Assembly: GCA_015062655.1 (NCBI GenBank)
Contig: SUUG01000008.1
Location: 62,001 to 126,000 of the forward strand
Source of the DNA: Coriobacteriaceae bacterium
GTDB lineage: Bacteria > Actinomycetota > Coriobacteriia > Coriobacteriales > Coriobacteriaceae
Direction: 5' to 3'
Length of the DNA stretch: 64,000 bases
Position numbers and translations under genes: made by a program. Below are positions 40,381 through 48,730 of this stretch, piece after piece (within the stretch, counting starts at the first letter, position 1; each line of letters opens with the position of its first letter). The notes under the pieces were generated by a model that was not told where the DNA came from, made no database searches, and saw nothing but the letters and a program-made list of their open reading frames with translations.

Positions 40381-42099
40381 TCACAACCCTTCGTACCGGT
40401 GGCTCCTGTTGCTGTTTATCGTCTGTATCTGGAAGTTCCTCGGATTGAATTGGATCTCCTTGAGACGTTCGAGGCTTATCTCCCCCGTCCTGTACTTCTC
40501 GAAGATCTCGCTGTACTTCGTTTTTTTGTGCCCGAAATCGCACACCCCCTTGCGGGGCTGGCCCGGTTTCCAATCGATCACCTCCCCTGTATGCGGATCT
40601 CTGAGGACCCCGTCGCTGTCAAGCTGGGCGTTGTAGACCGCCCACTCGAACTCGAGCTTCTTCTTCCCCCACAGCTTGGGCCTGCCGTTGGGCTTGCCGT
40701 CCTTGATGTACGGGCCGTTCACGAGGGGGAAGCCCTCCTTGAAGATGCGGACCCCGCCCGCATCGGCCTCGCCCGCGGCCCCGGAGCTGACGTGCTTCTT
40801 GCCTATTCCGAAGTCGGGCATGAGGGCGGAGGTCAGGTCTCGGGAGCCGTCCTTGAGCGCTTGGGCGGTCTTCGTCTTGCCGAACGCGGAGTCGATCATC
40901 GGGTCGACGGTGAAGTTGAACGCGACGTTGACCCCCTGGTCCTTGACCCAGTCTTTGACCCCTTCCTTCGCGAAGGTCTTCGCGAACGCCGGGGCGGACT
41001 TCAACAGGGTGGCGCCCGCCGCCTTCGCCGCGCCGGCGGCGGTGCTGAGGGGCATGCCGAAGCCCCCCATCAGATCCGCCGCGAACGACGCGCCGTCATA
41101 GAGCCCTTGGTTGCCGAAGAACACGGTGTCCCTCAGGGGGTTCCACGAGACGGAGGTGGTGTCTCCGTGCATCCCGTAATAGAGCTCCTGAGATCCTTCT
41201 GCGAGCTCCGCTGCGCCGAACGCCATCATGGGGGCGACGAAGGGCGTCGCGGCGCCAACAGAAAACCAGATCGCTAGGCTGCCGACTCCGACCGCTACGG
41301 CCCCAAGAACCATCTGGGCCGCCCCTCCATCGGCGCGCTCCGCAGCCAGGCGCGCCTCCTCCTCAGCCCGCTTGCCGCTCCGGTCGCACGCGCCATCAAG
41401 CGCGGATGCCGCAGCCTGCGCGTTCTCCCCGCAGAAGGCGGCAGAGGCCCCGGACGCCCGGCCGAGGGCCTCGAGCCATCCGGCCGATCGCGCCGCACCG
41501 GGCACGTACGACTCGAACGAGCCCACCGACCCCGCGCCCTCCAGCGCGGCCCTCAGGGCGTCCATCCGGTCCGCGAGCTCCCGCGCCGAGGCGGCGTGCC
41601 TCTCCTCAACCGACTCCACCTCATCGCTCAGGATGCGCGGGGCGGATTCCAACGTGCCCAGCGTCCCCACGAGCACCGAGGACGACGGGGCCTCGAGGCA
41701 CACGATATCCGATATGTCCGCCAGGATCCCGGACAACCCTACGGCGCGCTCATCGTGCGCGCCGCGTATCGATGCCATGTCGGTGCCGCCGCGCTCCAAG
41801 GCATCCGAGCCGAAGCGCGCATCCCGGGCGCCATCCAAGGCGGACAGGTCGCCCAGGTACCGCCCGTAGCGGGCGAGCAGTTCCTGGAGGATGGCGCTGG
41901 CTGCGAAGATAATCGGCTCGTGCACCTCCCGCCAGTAGGCAGCCGAGGCCTCCGAGGCCCTACCGCTGATCCCCGGCCCGCATATGGCGAGCTCGCCGGC
42001 AACCCCCACCTGCTCGAGGGCGGCGATGGCGGATGACGCCCATGGGCCCATGTGGGCCGCGAACGCGTCGGCGTCCGACCTCCTCACGTCGAAGCTCAT
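40381..42099 (-). CDS. T7SS polymorphic toxin: helical N-terminus, GH-E (HNH/EndoVII) nuclease C-terminus
   Basis: ATG 42099 (M-S-F-D-V-R-R) follows AAGGCGG; the longer frame is a shadow. The product is 572 residues. Residues ~1-250 are helical and LXG-like with coiled-coil character. Residues ~255-345 include hydrophobic helices (VLGAVAVGVGSLAIWFSVG), then a pre-toxin linker. The C-terminal ~100 residues carry C-D-F-G-H-K-K-T-K-Y and NPRNFQIQTINSNRSHRYE, the GH-E nuclease motifs (catalytic G-H and the terminal N-x-S-H-x-x-E). It should cut nucleic acid in a rival cell. Immunity candidates follow at 39759 and 39342. Confidence 0.85.
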   Translation of the reverse strand: MSFDVRRSDADAFAAHMGPWASSAIAALEQVGVAGELAICGPGISGRASEASAAYWREVHEPIIFAASAILQELLARYGRYLGDLSALDGARDARFGSDALERGGTDMASIRGAHDERAVGLSGILADISDIVCLEAPSSSVLVGTLGTLESAPRILSDEVESVEERHAASARELADRMDALRAALEGAGSVGSFESYVPGAARSAGWLEALGRASGASAAFCGENAQAAASALDGACDRSGKRAEEEARLAAERADGGAAQMVLGAVAVGVGSLAIWFSVGAATPFVAPMMAFGAAELAEGSQELYYGMHGDTTSVSWNPLRDTVFFGNQGLYDGASFAADLMGGFGMPLSTAAGAAKAAGATLLKSAPAFAKTFAKEGVKDWVKDQGVNVAFNFTVDPMIDSAFGKTKTAQALKDGSRDLTSALMPDFGIGKKHVSSGAAGEADAGGVRIFKEGFPLVNGPYIKDGKPNGRPKLWGKKKLEFEWAVYNAQLDSDGVLRDPHTGEVIDWKPGQPRKGVCDFGHKKTKYSEIFEKYRTGEISLERLKEIQFNPRNFQIQTINSNRSHRYEGL

Positions 42100-42824
42100 T
42101 CGGATCCGCCTTCCCCGGGGTTGAAGAGGTGGGAGGGGAAGGGGGGCAGGTCGAACACGTCTTCCCAGTTCATCGGCCCCCACCGGGCCTCGGCCTCCGC
42201 CTGCGCCTCGGCCGCCGCCCGCGCGGCGGCCGCCGCCTGCGCCTCGGCCTCCCCGGCCGCGCGGCCGCCCCCGGGCGCCATCGCGTTCGCGATGGCAGAC
42301 ACCGCCATCGCGACGAGGGCGGCCAGGGCGTAGATCAGGAGGATCTTCCTCCATCGAATTGGGCCCTCCATACCAGGTGGTATAGCTACCAAGGGGGATT
42401 CATCACCCCGCTCCAACCGCTTCTCTATCAGCGCATACACCACATAGGCGTGCGCGGGCACGATCCAGACAGCGGCGACGACGTACCTCCCCTGCCCCGC
42501 CGGCATGAGCGCGAAGGACGCAGGGACCGCGCACAGGGACGCCAGCACGCAGCAGACTCGCACGATTGTCCTGCTCAGATCACTGCGGAGGCGCAGGTGG
42601 AACGCGACGGCGGCGGACAGGGCCAGGAAGGAGAGCCCGAAGACGACCGGCACCACGGCGAACCACATCGTCTTGATCTGGAGAACGCTCTTCGCCTCAT
42701 TCAGGAGGGCGATTCCGCCCGCTAAGAGAATCAGACCGAAAATCACGCAGAAGCACACGAAGTATTTGAGCGTCTTCGCGATGCTCCATGGGCCATGCGG
42801 CAAGTTTTCCCTCTTCCCGTTCAT
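42096..42824 (-). CDS. Multi-TM membrane protein upstream of the toxin
   Basis: GGGAGG precedes the ATG and the stop overlaps the toxin start by four bases. The 242-residue product has about five membrane segments (YFVCFCVIFGLILLAGGIAL; FAVVPVVFGLSFLALSAAVA; KILLIYALAALVAMAVSAIA among them). An Ala/Glu-rich helical tail and an acidic end (NWEDVFDLPPFPSHLF) follow. Tight coupling suggests it works with the toxin, as entry/export helper or membrane partner. No family recognised. Confidence 0.65.
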   Translation of the reverse strand: MNGKRENLPHGPWSIAKTLKYFVCFCVIFGLILLAGGIALLNEAKSVLQIKTMWFAVVPVVFGLSFLALSAAVAFHLRLRSDLSRTIVRVCCVLASLCAVPASFALMPAGQGRYVVAAVWIVPAHAYVVYALIEKRLERGDESPLVAIPPGMEGPIRWRKILLIYALAALVAMAVSAIANAMAPGGGRAAGEAEAQAAAAARAAAEAQAEAEARWGPMNWEDVFDLPPFPSHLFNPGEGGSE

Positions 42825-42877
42825 ATGACCTCCCTCACAGACGGTCGGCGCGTCGGCGTCCGGCCTCCCGACCCTCC

Positions 42878-43141
42878 CTACATTCCCTCGGCAAGCGCGC
42901 TGTCCGTGTCCTCGAGCGTCGTGCCGATTCGCTGGTATGCCGCCACGTCATGCTCAAGAGCCCGATAGTAGGCCGATAGCAGCTCCTGCAGGGCCCTGGC
43001 CTGCTCCACGAACGCCTTGATAGCCGGGGGGTCACCGGCGAGCTCCGGCTCTGTGAACGCGACATCGCCAAGAGCATCTGCGGCAGCCGACAGCTGCCCC
43101 GCCGTCGAACCGAACTCGGCTGTGTTGAGTGCGATCTCCAT
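42878..43141 (-). CDS. Small helical T7SS protein (TIGR04197/SACOL2603-like)
   Basis: AAAGGGAG precedes the ATG. The 87-residue product is a helical hairpin without W-x-G (FGSTAGQLSAAADALGD; FVEQARALQELLSAYYRAL). Length and position before an LXG-like toxin fit the small partner proteins of this class. It likely binds the toxin N-terminus for export. Confidence 0.65.
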   Translation of the reverse strand: MEIALNTAEFGSTAGQLSAAADALGDVAFTEPELAGDPPAIKAFVEQARALQELLSAYYRALEHDVAAYQRIGTTLEDTDSALAEGM

Positions 43142-43164
43142 TGCAAACTCCCTTTATCAAGCTG

Positions 43165-43575
43165 TTACTTGGGTACATTGCGGCGGGCGATTTTGAACGA
43201 ATAAATTGACGCATTTAATATGTCAATCTGCCTCAGGCATTCCCCCTGTTCCCTGTACAGCTCGTCGATCTTCCGATTTATCGCCCTGTCGATCTCTGCA
43301 ACTGCATCGCAATAGGCCTGCGCCTGATCGGCGGCCGAGCTCTTATCGGCCTCCCATGCCTCCCGGTGCTCCCCCTGCCACGCAACCCCAACGTCATAGA
43401 GCCTGATACCGGTTACAGCGGATTCACAGTCATACATCACATTCAGCACGTTGCGCTCGGCGTTATACAGGCGCTGCAACTTGGCCGGGAATGTCGCCGC
43501 CAACTCTTGCTCCTCCTCCAACGCTATCTGATTGAGCGCTATCGAGCGGTCGAGATCGTCTGCCGTCATCGCCAT
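43165..43575 (-). CDS. WXG-containing helical T7SS protein (DUF5082-like)
   Basis: ATG 43575 (M-A-M-T-A-D-D) is chosen; ATG 43569 is equally possible. The 136-residue product is helical with W-Q-G in V-G-V-A-W-Q-G-E-H-R-E-A-W. A coiled-coil C-terminal half follows (EIDRAINRKIDELYREQGE). It sits between DUF4176 copy 3 and the small helical gene, so the first cassette has two partner-type proteins. Confidence 0.65.
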   Translation of the reverse strand: MAMTADDLDRSIALNQIALEEEQELAATFPAKLQRLYNAERNVLNVMYDCESAVTGIRLYDVGVAWQGEHREAWEADKSSAADQAQAYCDAVAEIDRAINRKIDELYREQGECLRQIDILNASIYSFKIARRNVPK

Positions 43576-43576
43576 C

Positions 43577-43912
43577 CTAATCACCGTCCTTCGCTGCGAA
43601 TGGAGCAACGGGTGGGTTCGCGCCCCGCTCGATCGAGACGGACGCGAGGTTCTCCCGCAGGGTCTCGAGGATGAGCTCGTTCTCATCGTTCTCGAATCCG
43701 CGGAACACGACCTTTTGCACCCCCTCATGGTTGAAGTAGGCGAGGCGATCCTCGAGCAGGCCCTCGGGATACAGGCAGGCACCGTAGTCGTAATACCGAA
43801 GGACCCCCTCCTGCGGAATCGCCACCCCGCGCGCGATCACCATGAGCTTCTTCGTGCTTCCTCGAACGATGACGACGCTCCCCAGGGGCAGGAAATCGGG
43901 TGTGTCTACCAT
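43577..43912 (-). CDS. DUF4176-type T7SS-associated protein, copy 3
   Basis: AAAGGA precedes the ATG. The 111-residue product has L-P-L-G-S-V-V-I-V-R-G-S-T-K-K-L-M-V-I-A-R-G, Y-D-Y-G-A-C-L-Y-P-E-G and F-N-H-E-G-V. It is the copy closest to the usual DUF4176 consensus. It follows the EssC gene by 45 bases and opens the toxin cassette. Confidence 0.85.
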   Translation of the reverse strand: MVDTPDFLPLGSVVIVRGSTKKLMVIARGVAIPQEGVLRYYDYGACLYPEGLLEDRLAYFNHEGVQKVVFRGFENDENELILETLRENLASVSIERGANPPVAPFAAKDGD

Positions 43913-43957
43913 GGTTTTTCCTTTCTGTTCATGATCTCGGATGATTGGGAGGCCACC

Positions 43958-46900
43958 TCACACGTCGCATCTCCCCCTCGACACCGCAGGCGCCCCTTCG
44001 CACCCGGCGTCTCCCGACACCAGCTTGACGAGCACGGGAACACCGGAGGCGATCTCGTATCCCTGGTCGTCCGCCATCTTCGTCTCCGGCTGCTTTCCCG
44101 CGTAGCCGAGGGAGAGCGCCGCCTGCGGGGCGATCCCGCTGCCCACCCAGAGGGCGTCCTTCACCGAGGACTGCTCCCTGAACCAGTCATGCTGGACGTA
44201 CGAGGCGGCCGCCCCCGCGTTATCGACGAGCACCAGGCGGACGCCGTCCTCGGGTGCGAGCGAGCGCAAGCCGTCTTTGATGCGCGCCGCGGCGTCCGGG
44301 GCGAGCCGTTGCAGCGCCGGGGCGAGCCCCACCACGATGCACACCAAGAGCCCCTCGGAGGCATCGCCATCACCTATCACCTGGGCGAGGTGCTCGACGA
44401 CCTCCTCCTGGCCCGTCACGTGGGCGACACCGCAAGCGAGGGATCCCACCGCGTCGAGCACGAGCACCCGGGTCCCCGCAGAGCGTGCGAGACCCGCCGC
44501 CCACGCGCCCACGAACTTCGCCATCTGGCCGGTCTTCGCGTACAGGACACGGGAGATGACCTGCTCATCGAGGTCGAATGAGGCGAGGGCGAGGCTCTCC
44601 TCGTATATGCCGTAGGGAAGCGCCGAGGCCGAGAGGCCAGCGCGTATATCGGAGAACGGCAGGCGCTCGGGAAGCGAGGGGATGGGCGGCGCCTCCGTGG
44701 CGGCAGCGTCCGCGAGGGCGCGCGACAGCTTCCTGATGAAGGCGTACTCGCCTCCCCCGTCGGCACCGACGTGGGCCGCCTGGTACTCCCTTACGCCATC
44801 CTCCGTCTTGACGAGACCCCGCCCGTATCCCCGGGGGAGGACCGTGCCCCGCATCGATCCGAAAACCGAGACGTAATCGTTCTCATCGTTGAACTGAACC
44901 ACGAGCTCCTGTTTGAAATTGGCCCGCAACCTCATGCGCAGGGACACCGTCGAGGGGGCGCTCACCATGAAGAGCACGCCCGCACCCGGGCCCTCGCGCG
45001 TGATCGAGACGAGCCGGGGCTCATAGCTCTCGTAGAGCTCGTAGAAGGCGGCCATGTTGTTGATGACGACCACGATCGCAGGGCGATGGTCCTCCACCTG
45101 CTCGCAATATCGGGCGAACCCCCCGTACTCCACGAGGGCCGTGCGGCGGGCGCGGACCTCGGCCTCCAGGAAGGCGATGAGCCTGCGCACCCGCTCGTCC
45201 TCCCCGCCGCGCACCACGCCGCCCACCTGGGGGGCGTCCGCGAACGCCGTGAGGCCCTCAGATCCCAAATCGATCGCGTACACGTTGAGCTCGTCGGGCC
45301 CGTGGTGCGCGATGAGGCCCGCGAGCGCGGTCGCGAGCACCGATTCCGCACCCGACTCGGCGGCACCGTACACCACGGCGTTGCCTCCCTGGGAGAGGGG
45401 GAGCGTGAGCAGGTGCTTTCTCTGGGTCGCCGGGTCGTCGACCTCCCCGATGGCGGGATCCAGGACGTCCCGGTGCGCGATGAACCCGTACCGGTGCTCC
45501 AGGTCTGCGAGCTCGATGCTCTCGGGCAGCGGGTCGAGCCAGAGCCGCGCCGCGCGCACATGGCGCCGCTCGGCCGCGCGCTCGATGCCCGCGAGCACGG
45601 CGTTGATCTCCGAGGTGCCCGACTGGAGGTGCGGCGGGGCGGGGCGCAGGGCCGCCACCGTCGCGCCCGCGTTGTCTATGAGCTCCACCGCGTCATCGAT
45701 CCTGGGCGCGAACGCGGGCCTGGGCACGTAGGGGGCGCCCGCGTAGGCCGCCTGCCCGACGGAGAAGAACTCGTTGAACCCCACGAGGAGGTAGTAGCGC
45801 CCCGGCCCCTTGATCTCGGCGGCGTCCGGACGGCCGATCATCTCCTTGGAATCGGCGGCGTCGGCCACCTTGAGGCAGACCTTGAAACGCATGTTCGACC
45901 TGATCTGATCGTTCACCACGCCCGTCGGCTTCTGGGTGGCGAGGATGAGGTGGACGCCGAGGGAGCGCCCGATGCGCGCCGCGCTGATGAGCTCGTCCAT
46001 GAACTCGGGCTCCTGCTGCTTCAGCTCCGCGAACTCATCGGCCACGATGAAGAGGTGCGGCAGGGGCTCGGTGATGGTTCCCTGGCGGTAGTAGGAGAGG
46101 TACTTGTAGATATCCATCGTGGCATCGCCCGTGGCCTCACGGGCACGGTTGAGGGCGTCCTGGCGGCGCTTCAGCTCGCTTTTGATGGAGACGAGGCTGC
46201 GGTTGATGGCACCGCCGTCAAGGTTCGTGATCGTGCCCGCGAGGTGCGGAAGCCGGTGCCGATCGTTCTCGAAGGCCCCTGCCAGCCCACCGCCCTTGTA
46301 GTCGATGAGCACGAAGGCGGCCTGATCGGGCGGATAGCTCACGCACATCGAGAGGACGTAGGTGATGATGAGCTCGCTCTTGCCGGATCCCGTAGTGCCG
46401 GCGATGAGCCCGTGGGGGCCATGGACCTTCTCATGAAGGTTCAAGATCGCCGGAGCCCCCTGGGCGTCGACGCCCAAGGGCGCCTGCAGCGTGCGGGAGG
46501 CGTCCGCCTCCTCCCAACGACGGGCGATATGGAGCTGCTCGACATTGCCCGCACGAAGCATCTCGAGGAACCCGAGCGATTCCGGGAGCACGGCGCGCTG
46601 CCCGGCGACATCCAGGCGCACGCGGGCGAGATCGCGCGCGAACAGCTCAGCGCGCGGGGCGGAGACGGCGATGTCCGGCGCGAAGGCCCTCATCGTCCCC
46701 GACACGTCCGCGCGGTCGAACATGCGGGCCCGCGCCGCGGCGTCCTCCTGGCCCGTCTCCGCGGTCGCCGCCCCGGAGAGATCGATCACGTAATCGCACT
46801 CACGCGGGAGGTCTTTGAGCTCCGAGCCGATAAAGAGGAGCGAGATACCCTGGTAGCTGCGCAGGCGAGCGAGTTTGCCGATCGTCTCCGACGGGTCGGT

Positions 46901-48310
46901 GAGGCTCTTGTTGGCGCAGATGACCACGGACCGGGGCCCCGCGTCCTGAGCCTGCTCGGAGCACGCGCCCGAGTGGCGCTCGAGCTCGCGCTCGAGGTGC
47001 ATCGTGATGCCCATGAGCTCGTCAGGCGTCGTGGCGAGAAACCGCCCGGAGCCGGCCGAGTCGAACAGATGCGGCAGCGGGCGCATGAAGCCCCAATCGC
47101 CCTCCTCCCCCTCATCGGCCACCAGCATGATCTTGACATCCTGATAGCTCATGAGCGAGCAGATCTGCACCACGAGGCCGCGCACGAAACCCCACACGTC
47201 CCCGCGCGGGCCGAGGATGCCGGCGACGTGGTGCTCGGCCGGATTGAAGGCGAGCGGAACGCCTGTGAGCTCGGGGGGACGATGCGACAGCTCTATGACC
47301 TTGGAGAGCAGGCGGTCGCGGTCGACCGCGAACTGCTCGGAGGGCCAGCGGATATCCGCCTCGAGCGGCGCCGACCCCACCCCGACCCTCAGATCGAGGA
47401 AGTCGCTGTGCGCGCCCGTGCGGTTCATGAGCTCGGGCGAGAGGGTGCGGGCGCGATCGAGGAGCTCGGGCACCGGCACGCGGTTCGCCGCCAGAATGCC
47501 CGCTTGCACGGAGCACTCCTGCTGGAAACGGTGCTCCATCGCATTGAGGTAATCCGTGTACGCGCTCTCCCGGCGCGCCTCCTCGCGCCCCGCGCGCCGA
47601 CGCTCGTACGCCTTCGAGATCAACGGCCATATGAGGGTCCCCGCGATCATGGACACCGACATGGCGAGCATGGGCAGGGTCGTGACCGCATCCGCCCCGT
47701 TCAAAAGGCGCGAGACCGTGCTCGCCACCATGAACACGGAGGCCAAGCCCATCACGAACGAGGGCCCCAGCTGCATAAGCGCCGGCGACTCATCGCGCCC
47801 TCGCTCGGGAGGCGGGCCGTCCACGATGAACACGGAGCGGTGGGGTGAGTGCATGAGGCGGGGCGCGGGGTAGAAGAGACGCTCCTCCCCATCCGGCTCC
47901 CCCGGCTCCGGGCAACCGTCCCTGAAGGAGCCGTGGTCTATGAGGACCGCTTCGGGTATGGACGCTTCCAGCGGAACGCTGTCCCGGCAGTTCGCCACGA
48001 TGAAGCGGTGGCCGATGAGGCAGGTGAACCCCTCGATCTGCACCACATCGCCCGGGGCGAGCCGTTTAGCTCCCCCCGTTCGAAGCGGCTCGCCGTTCAG
48101 CAGCGTGCCGCTGGAAGAATCCAAGCCCTCGATCTCGAAGAGCTCCCCGCGCAGCGAAAGCCGCGCATGACGGGCCGAGGCCCCCGGAAGGGCGCACCGC
48201 ACATCCGCACCTGCGGCGCTCCCCAGCACCCACGAGCCCTCCCCCGTGAAGCCGACGATCCTGAACCGGCGCGCCTCCGAGACGTGCGCCGCCACAGCCT
48301 GATCCGACAT
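43958..48310 (-). CDS. EssC-type FtsK/SpoIIIE ATPase with N-terminal FHA domain
   Basis: AAGGGAG precedes the ATG. Of 1450 residues, ~15-110 form an FHA domain (GSAAGADVRCALPG, S-A-R-H-A-R-L, S-S-G-T-L-L-N-G), with a second less clear one to ~165. Two membrane segments lie at ~185-240 (FVMGLASVFMVAS; LAMSVSMIAGTLIWPLI). The first ATPase domain has an intact Walker A G-T-T-G-S-G-K-S-E-L (~638-648) and Walker B with A-D-E-F-A-E-L. The second and third domains have degraded loops (GAAESGAESV; no P-loop in the third). EssC drives export and selects substrates. The order EsxA-EssC is that of T7SSb loci. Confidence 0.93.
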   Translation of the reverse strand: MSDQAVAAHVSEARRFRIVGFTGEGSWVLGSAAGADVRCALPGASARHARLSLRGELFEIEGLDSSSGTLLNGEPLRTGGAKRLAPGDVVQIEGFTCLIGHRFIVANCRDSVPLEASIPEAVLIDHGSFRDGCPEPGEPDGEERLFYPAPRLMHSPHRSVFIVDGPPPERGRDESPALMQLGPSFVMGLASVFMVASTVSRLLNGADAVTTLPMLAMSVSMIAGTLIWPLISKAYERRRAGREEARRESAYTDYLNAMEHRFQQECSVQAGILAANRVPVPELLDRARTLSPELMNRTGAHSDFLDLRVGVGSAPLEADIRWPSEQFAVDRDRLLSKVIELSHRPPELTGVPLAFNPAEHHVAGILGPRGDVWGFVRGLVVQICSLMSYQDVKIMLVADEGEEGDWGFMRPLPHLFDSAGSGRFLATTPDELMGITMHLERELERHSGACSEQAQDAGPRSVVICANKSLTDPSETIGKLARLRSYQGISLLFIGSELKDLPRECDYVIDLSGAATAETGQEDAAARARMFDRADVSGTMRAFAPDIAVSAPRAELFARDLARVRLDVAGQRAVLPESLGFLEMLRAGNVEQLHIARRWEEADASRTLQAPLGVDAQGAPAILNLHEKVHGPHGLIAGTTGSGKSELIITYVLSMCVSYPPDQAAFVLIDYKGGGLAGAFENDRHRLPHLAGTITNLDGGAINRSLVSIKSELKRRQDALNRAREATGDATMDIYKYLSYYRQGTITEPLPHLFIVADEFAELKQQEPEFMDELISAARIGRSLGVHLILATQKPTGVVNDQIRSNMRFKVCLKVADAADSKEMIGRPDAAEIKGPGRYYLLVGFNEFFSVGQAAYAGAPYVPRPAFAPRIDDAVELIDNAGATVAALRPAPPHLQSGTSEINAVLAGIERAAERRHVRAARLWLDPLPESIELADLEHRYGFIAHRDVLDPAIGEVDDPATQRKHLLTLPLSQGGNAVVYGAAESGAESVLATALAGLIAHHGPDELNVYAIDLGSEGLTAFADAPQVGGVVRGGEDERVRRLIAFLEAEVRARRTALVEYGGFARYCEQVEDHRPAIVVVINNMAAFYELYESYEPRLVSITREGPGAGVLFMVSAPSTVSLRMRLRANFKQELVVQFNDENDYVSVFGSMRGTVLPRGYGRGLVKTEDGVREYQAAHVGADGGGEYAFIRKLSRALADAAATEAPPIPSLPERLPFSDIRAGLSASALPYGIYEESLALASFDLDEQVISRVLYAKTGQMAKFVGAWAAGLARSAGTRVLVLDAVGSLACGVAHVTGQEEVVEHLAQVIGDGDASEGLLVCIVVGLAPALQRLAPDAAARIKDGLRSLAPEDGVRLVLVDNAGAAASYVQHDWFREQSSVKDALWVGSGIAPQAALSLGYAGKQPETKMADDQGYEIASGVPVLVKLVSGDAGCEGAPAVSRGRCDV

Positions 48311-48377
48311 GATGAGCTCCCTTGCGACCCGTGGCCGCGCCCCCCAAGGGAGGGCGCGGCCCCTCGAGATTGATCGC

Positions 48378-48671
48378 CTACCCGCGGAAAGCGGAGGCGA
48401 TGTTTGCGTCCGTCTCCTCCAGCGCCTGCGCGGTGGAGTCGAGGCTCTGGGCGATCTCGCCGATCAGCTCCTGAGCTCGCACGAAACTCGGGCGGAGCTC
48501 CTGGAAGCGCGACTCGTAGGCGCGGCTCGCCTCGCCCTCCCACTCGCTTTGCAGCGCGGAGAGCAGGCTGTCCATGCGGCTGATCACGTTGCCGACGTTA
48601 TCGGCCTCAACGCGGTACTCGCCCGCACGGGAGCGCATCTGATCGGGGGTGATCCTAATCTGTCCTGCCAT
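48378..48671 (-). CDS. esxA: EsxA-type WXG100 protein
   Basis: GAGAGGAAA precedes the ATG. The 97-residue product is a standard WXG100 helical hairpin: I-T-P-D-Q-M-R-S-R-A-G-E-Y, the turn S-E-W-E-G-E-A-S-R-A-Y, then a second helix ending in E-T-D-A-N-I-A-S-A-F-R-G. It lies 67 bases before EssC. It is the hallmark secreted component and core of the machine. The gene symbol is by analogy. Confidence 0.92.
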   Translation of the reverse strand: MAGQIRITPDQMRSRAGEYRVEADNVGNVISRMDSLLSALQSEWEGEASRAYESRFQELRPSFVRAQELIGEIAQSLDSTAQALEETDANIASAFRG

Positions 48672-48730
48672 GAGATTTCCTCTCTCTCAAGCGTCGCCCC
48701 GGATGGGCAGCGCGGGGGACCATATGGTTC

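Noticed and set aside
44771..47848. 1025-residue open frame on the plus strand, antisense to EssC
   Set aside because: Same reason: low-complexity His/Arg/Glu/Gly sequence, no start signal, fully inside an intact EssC gene.
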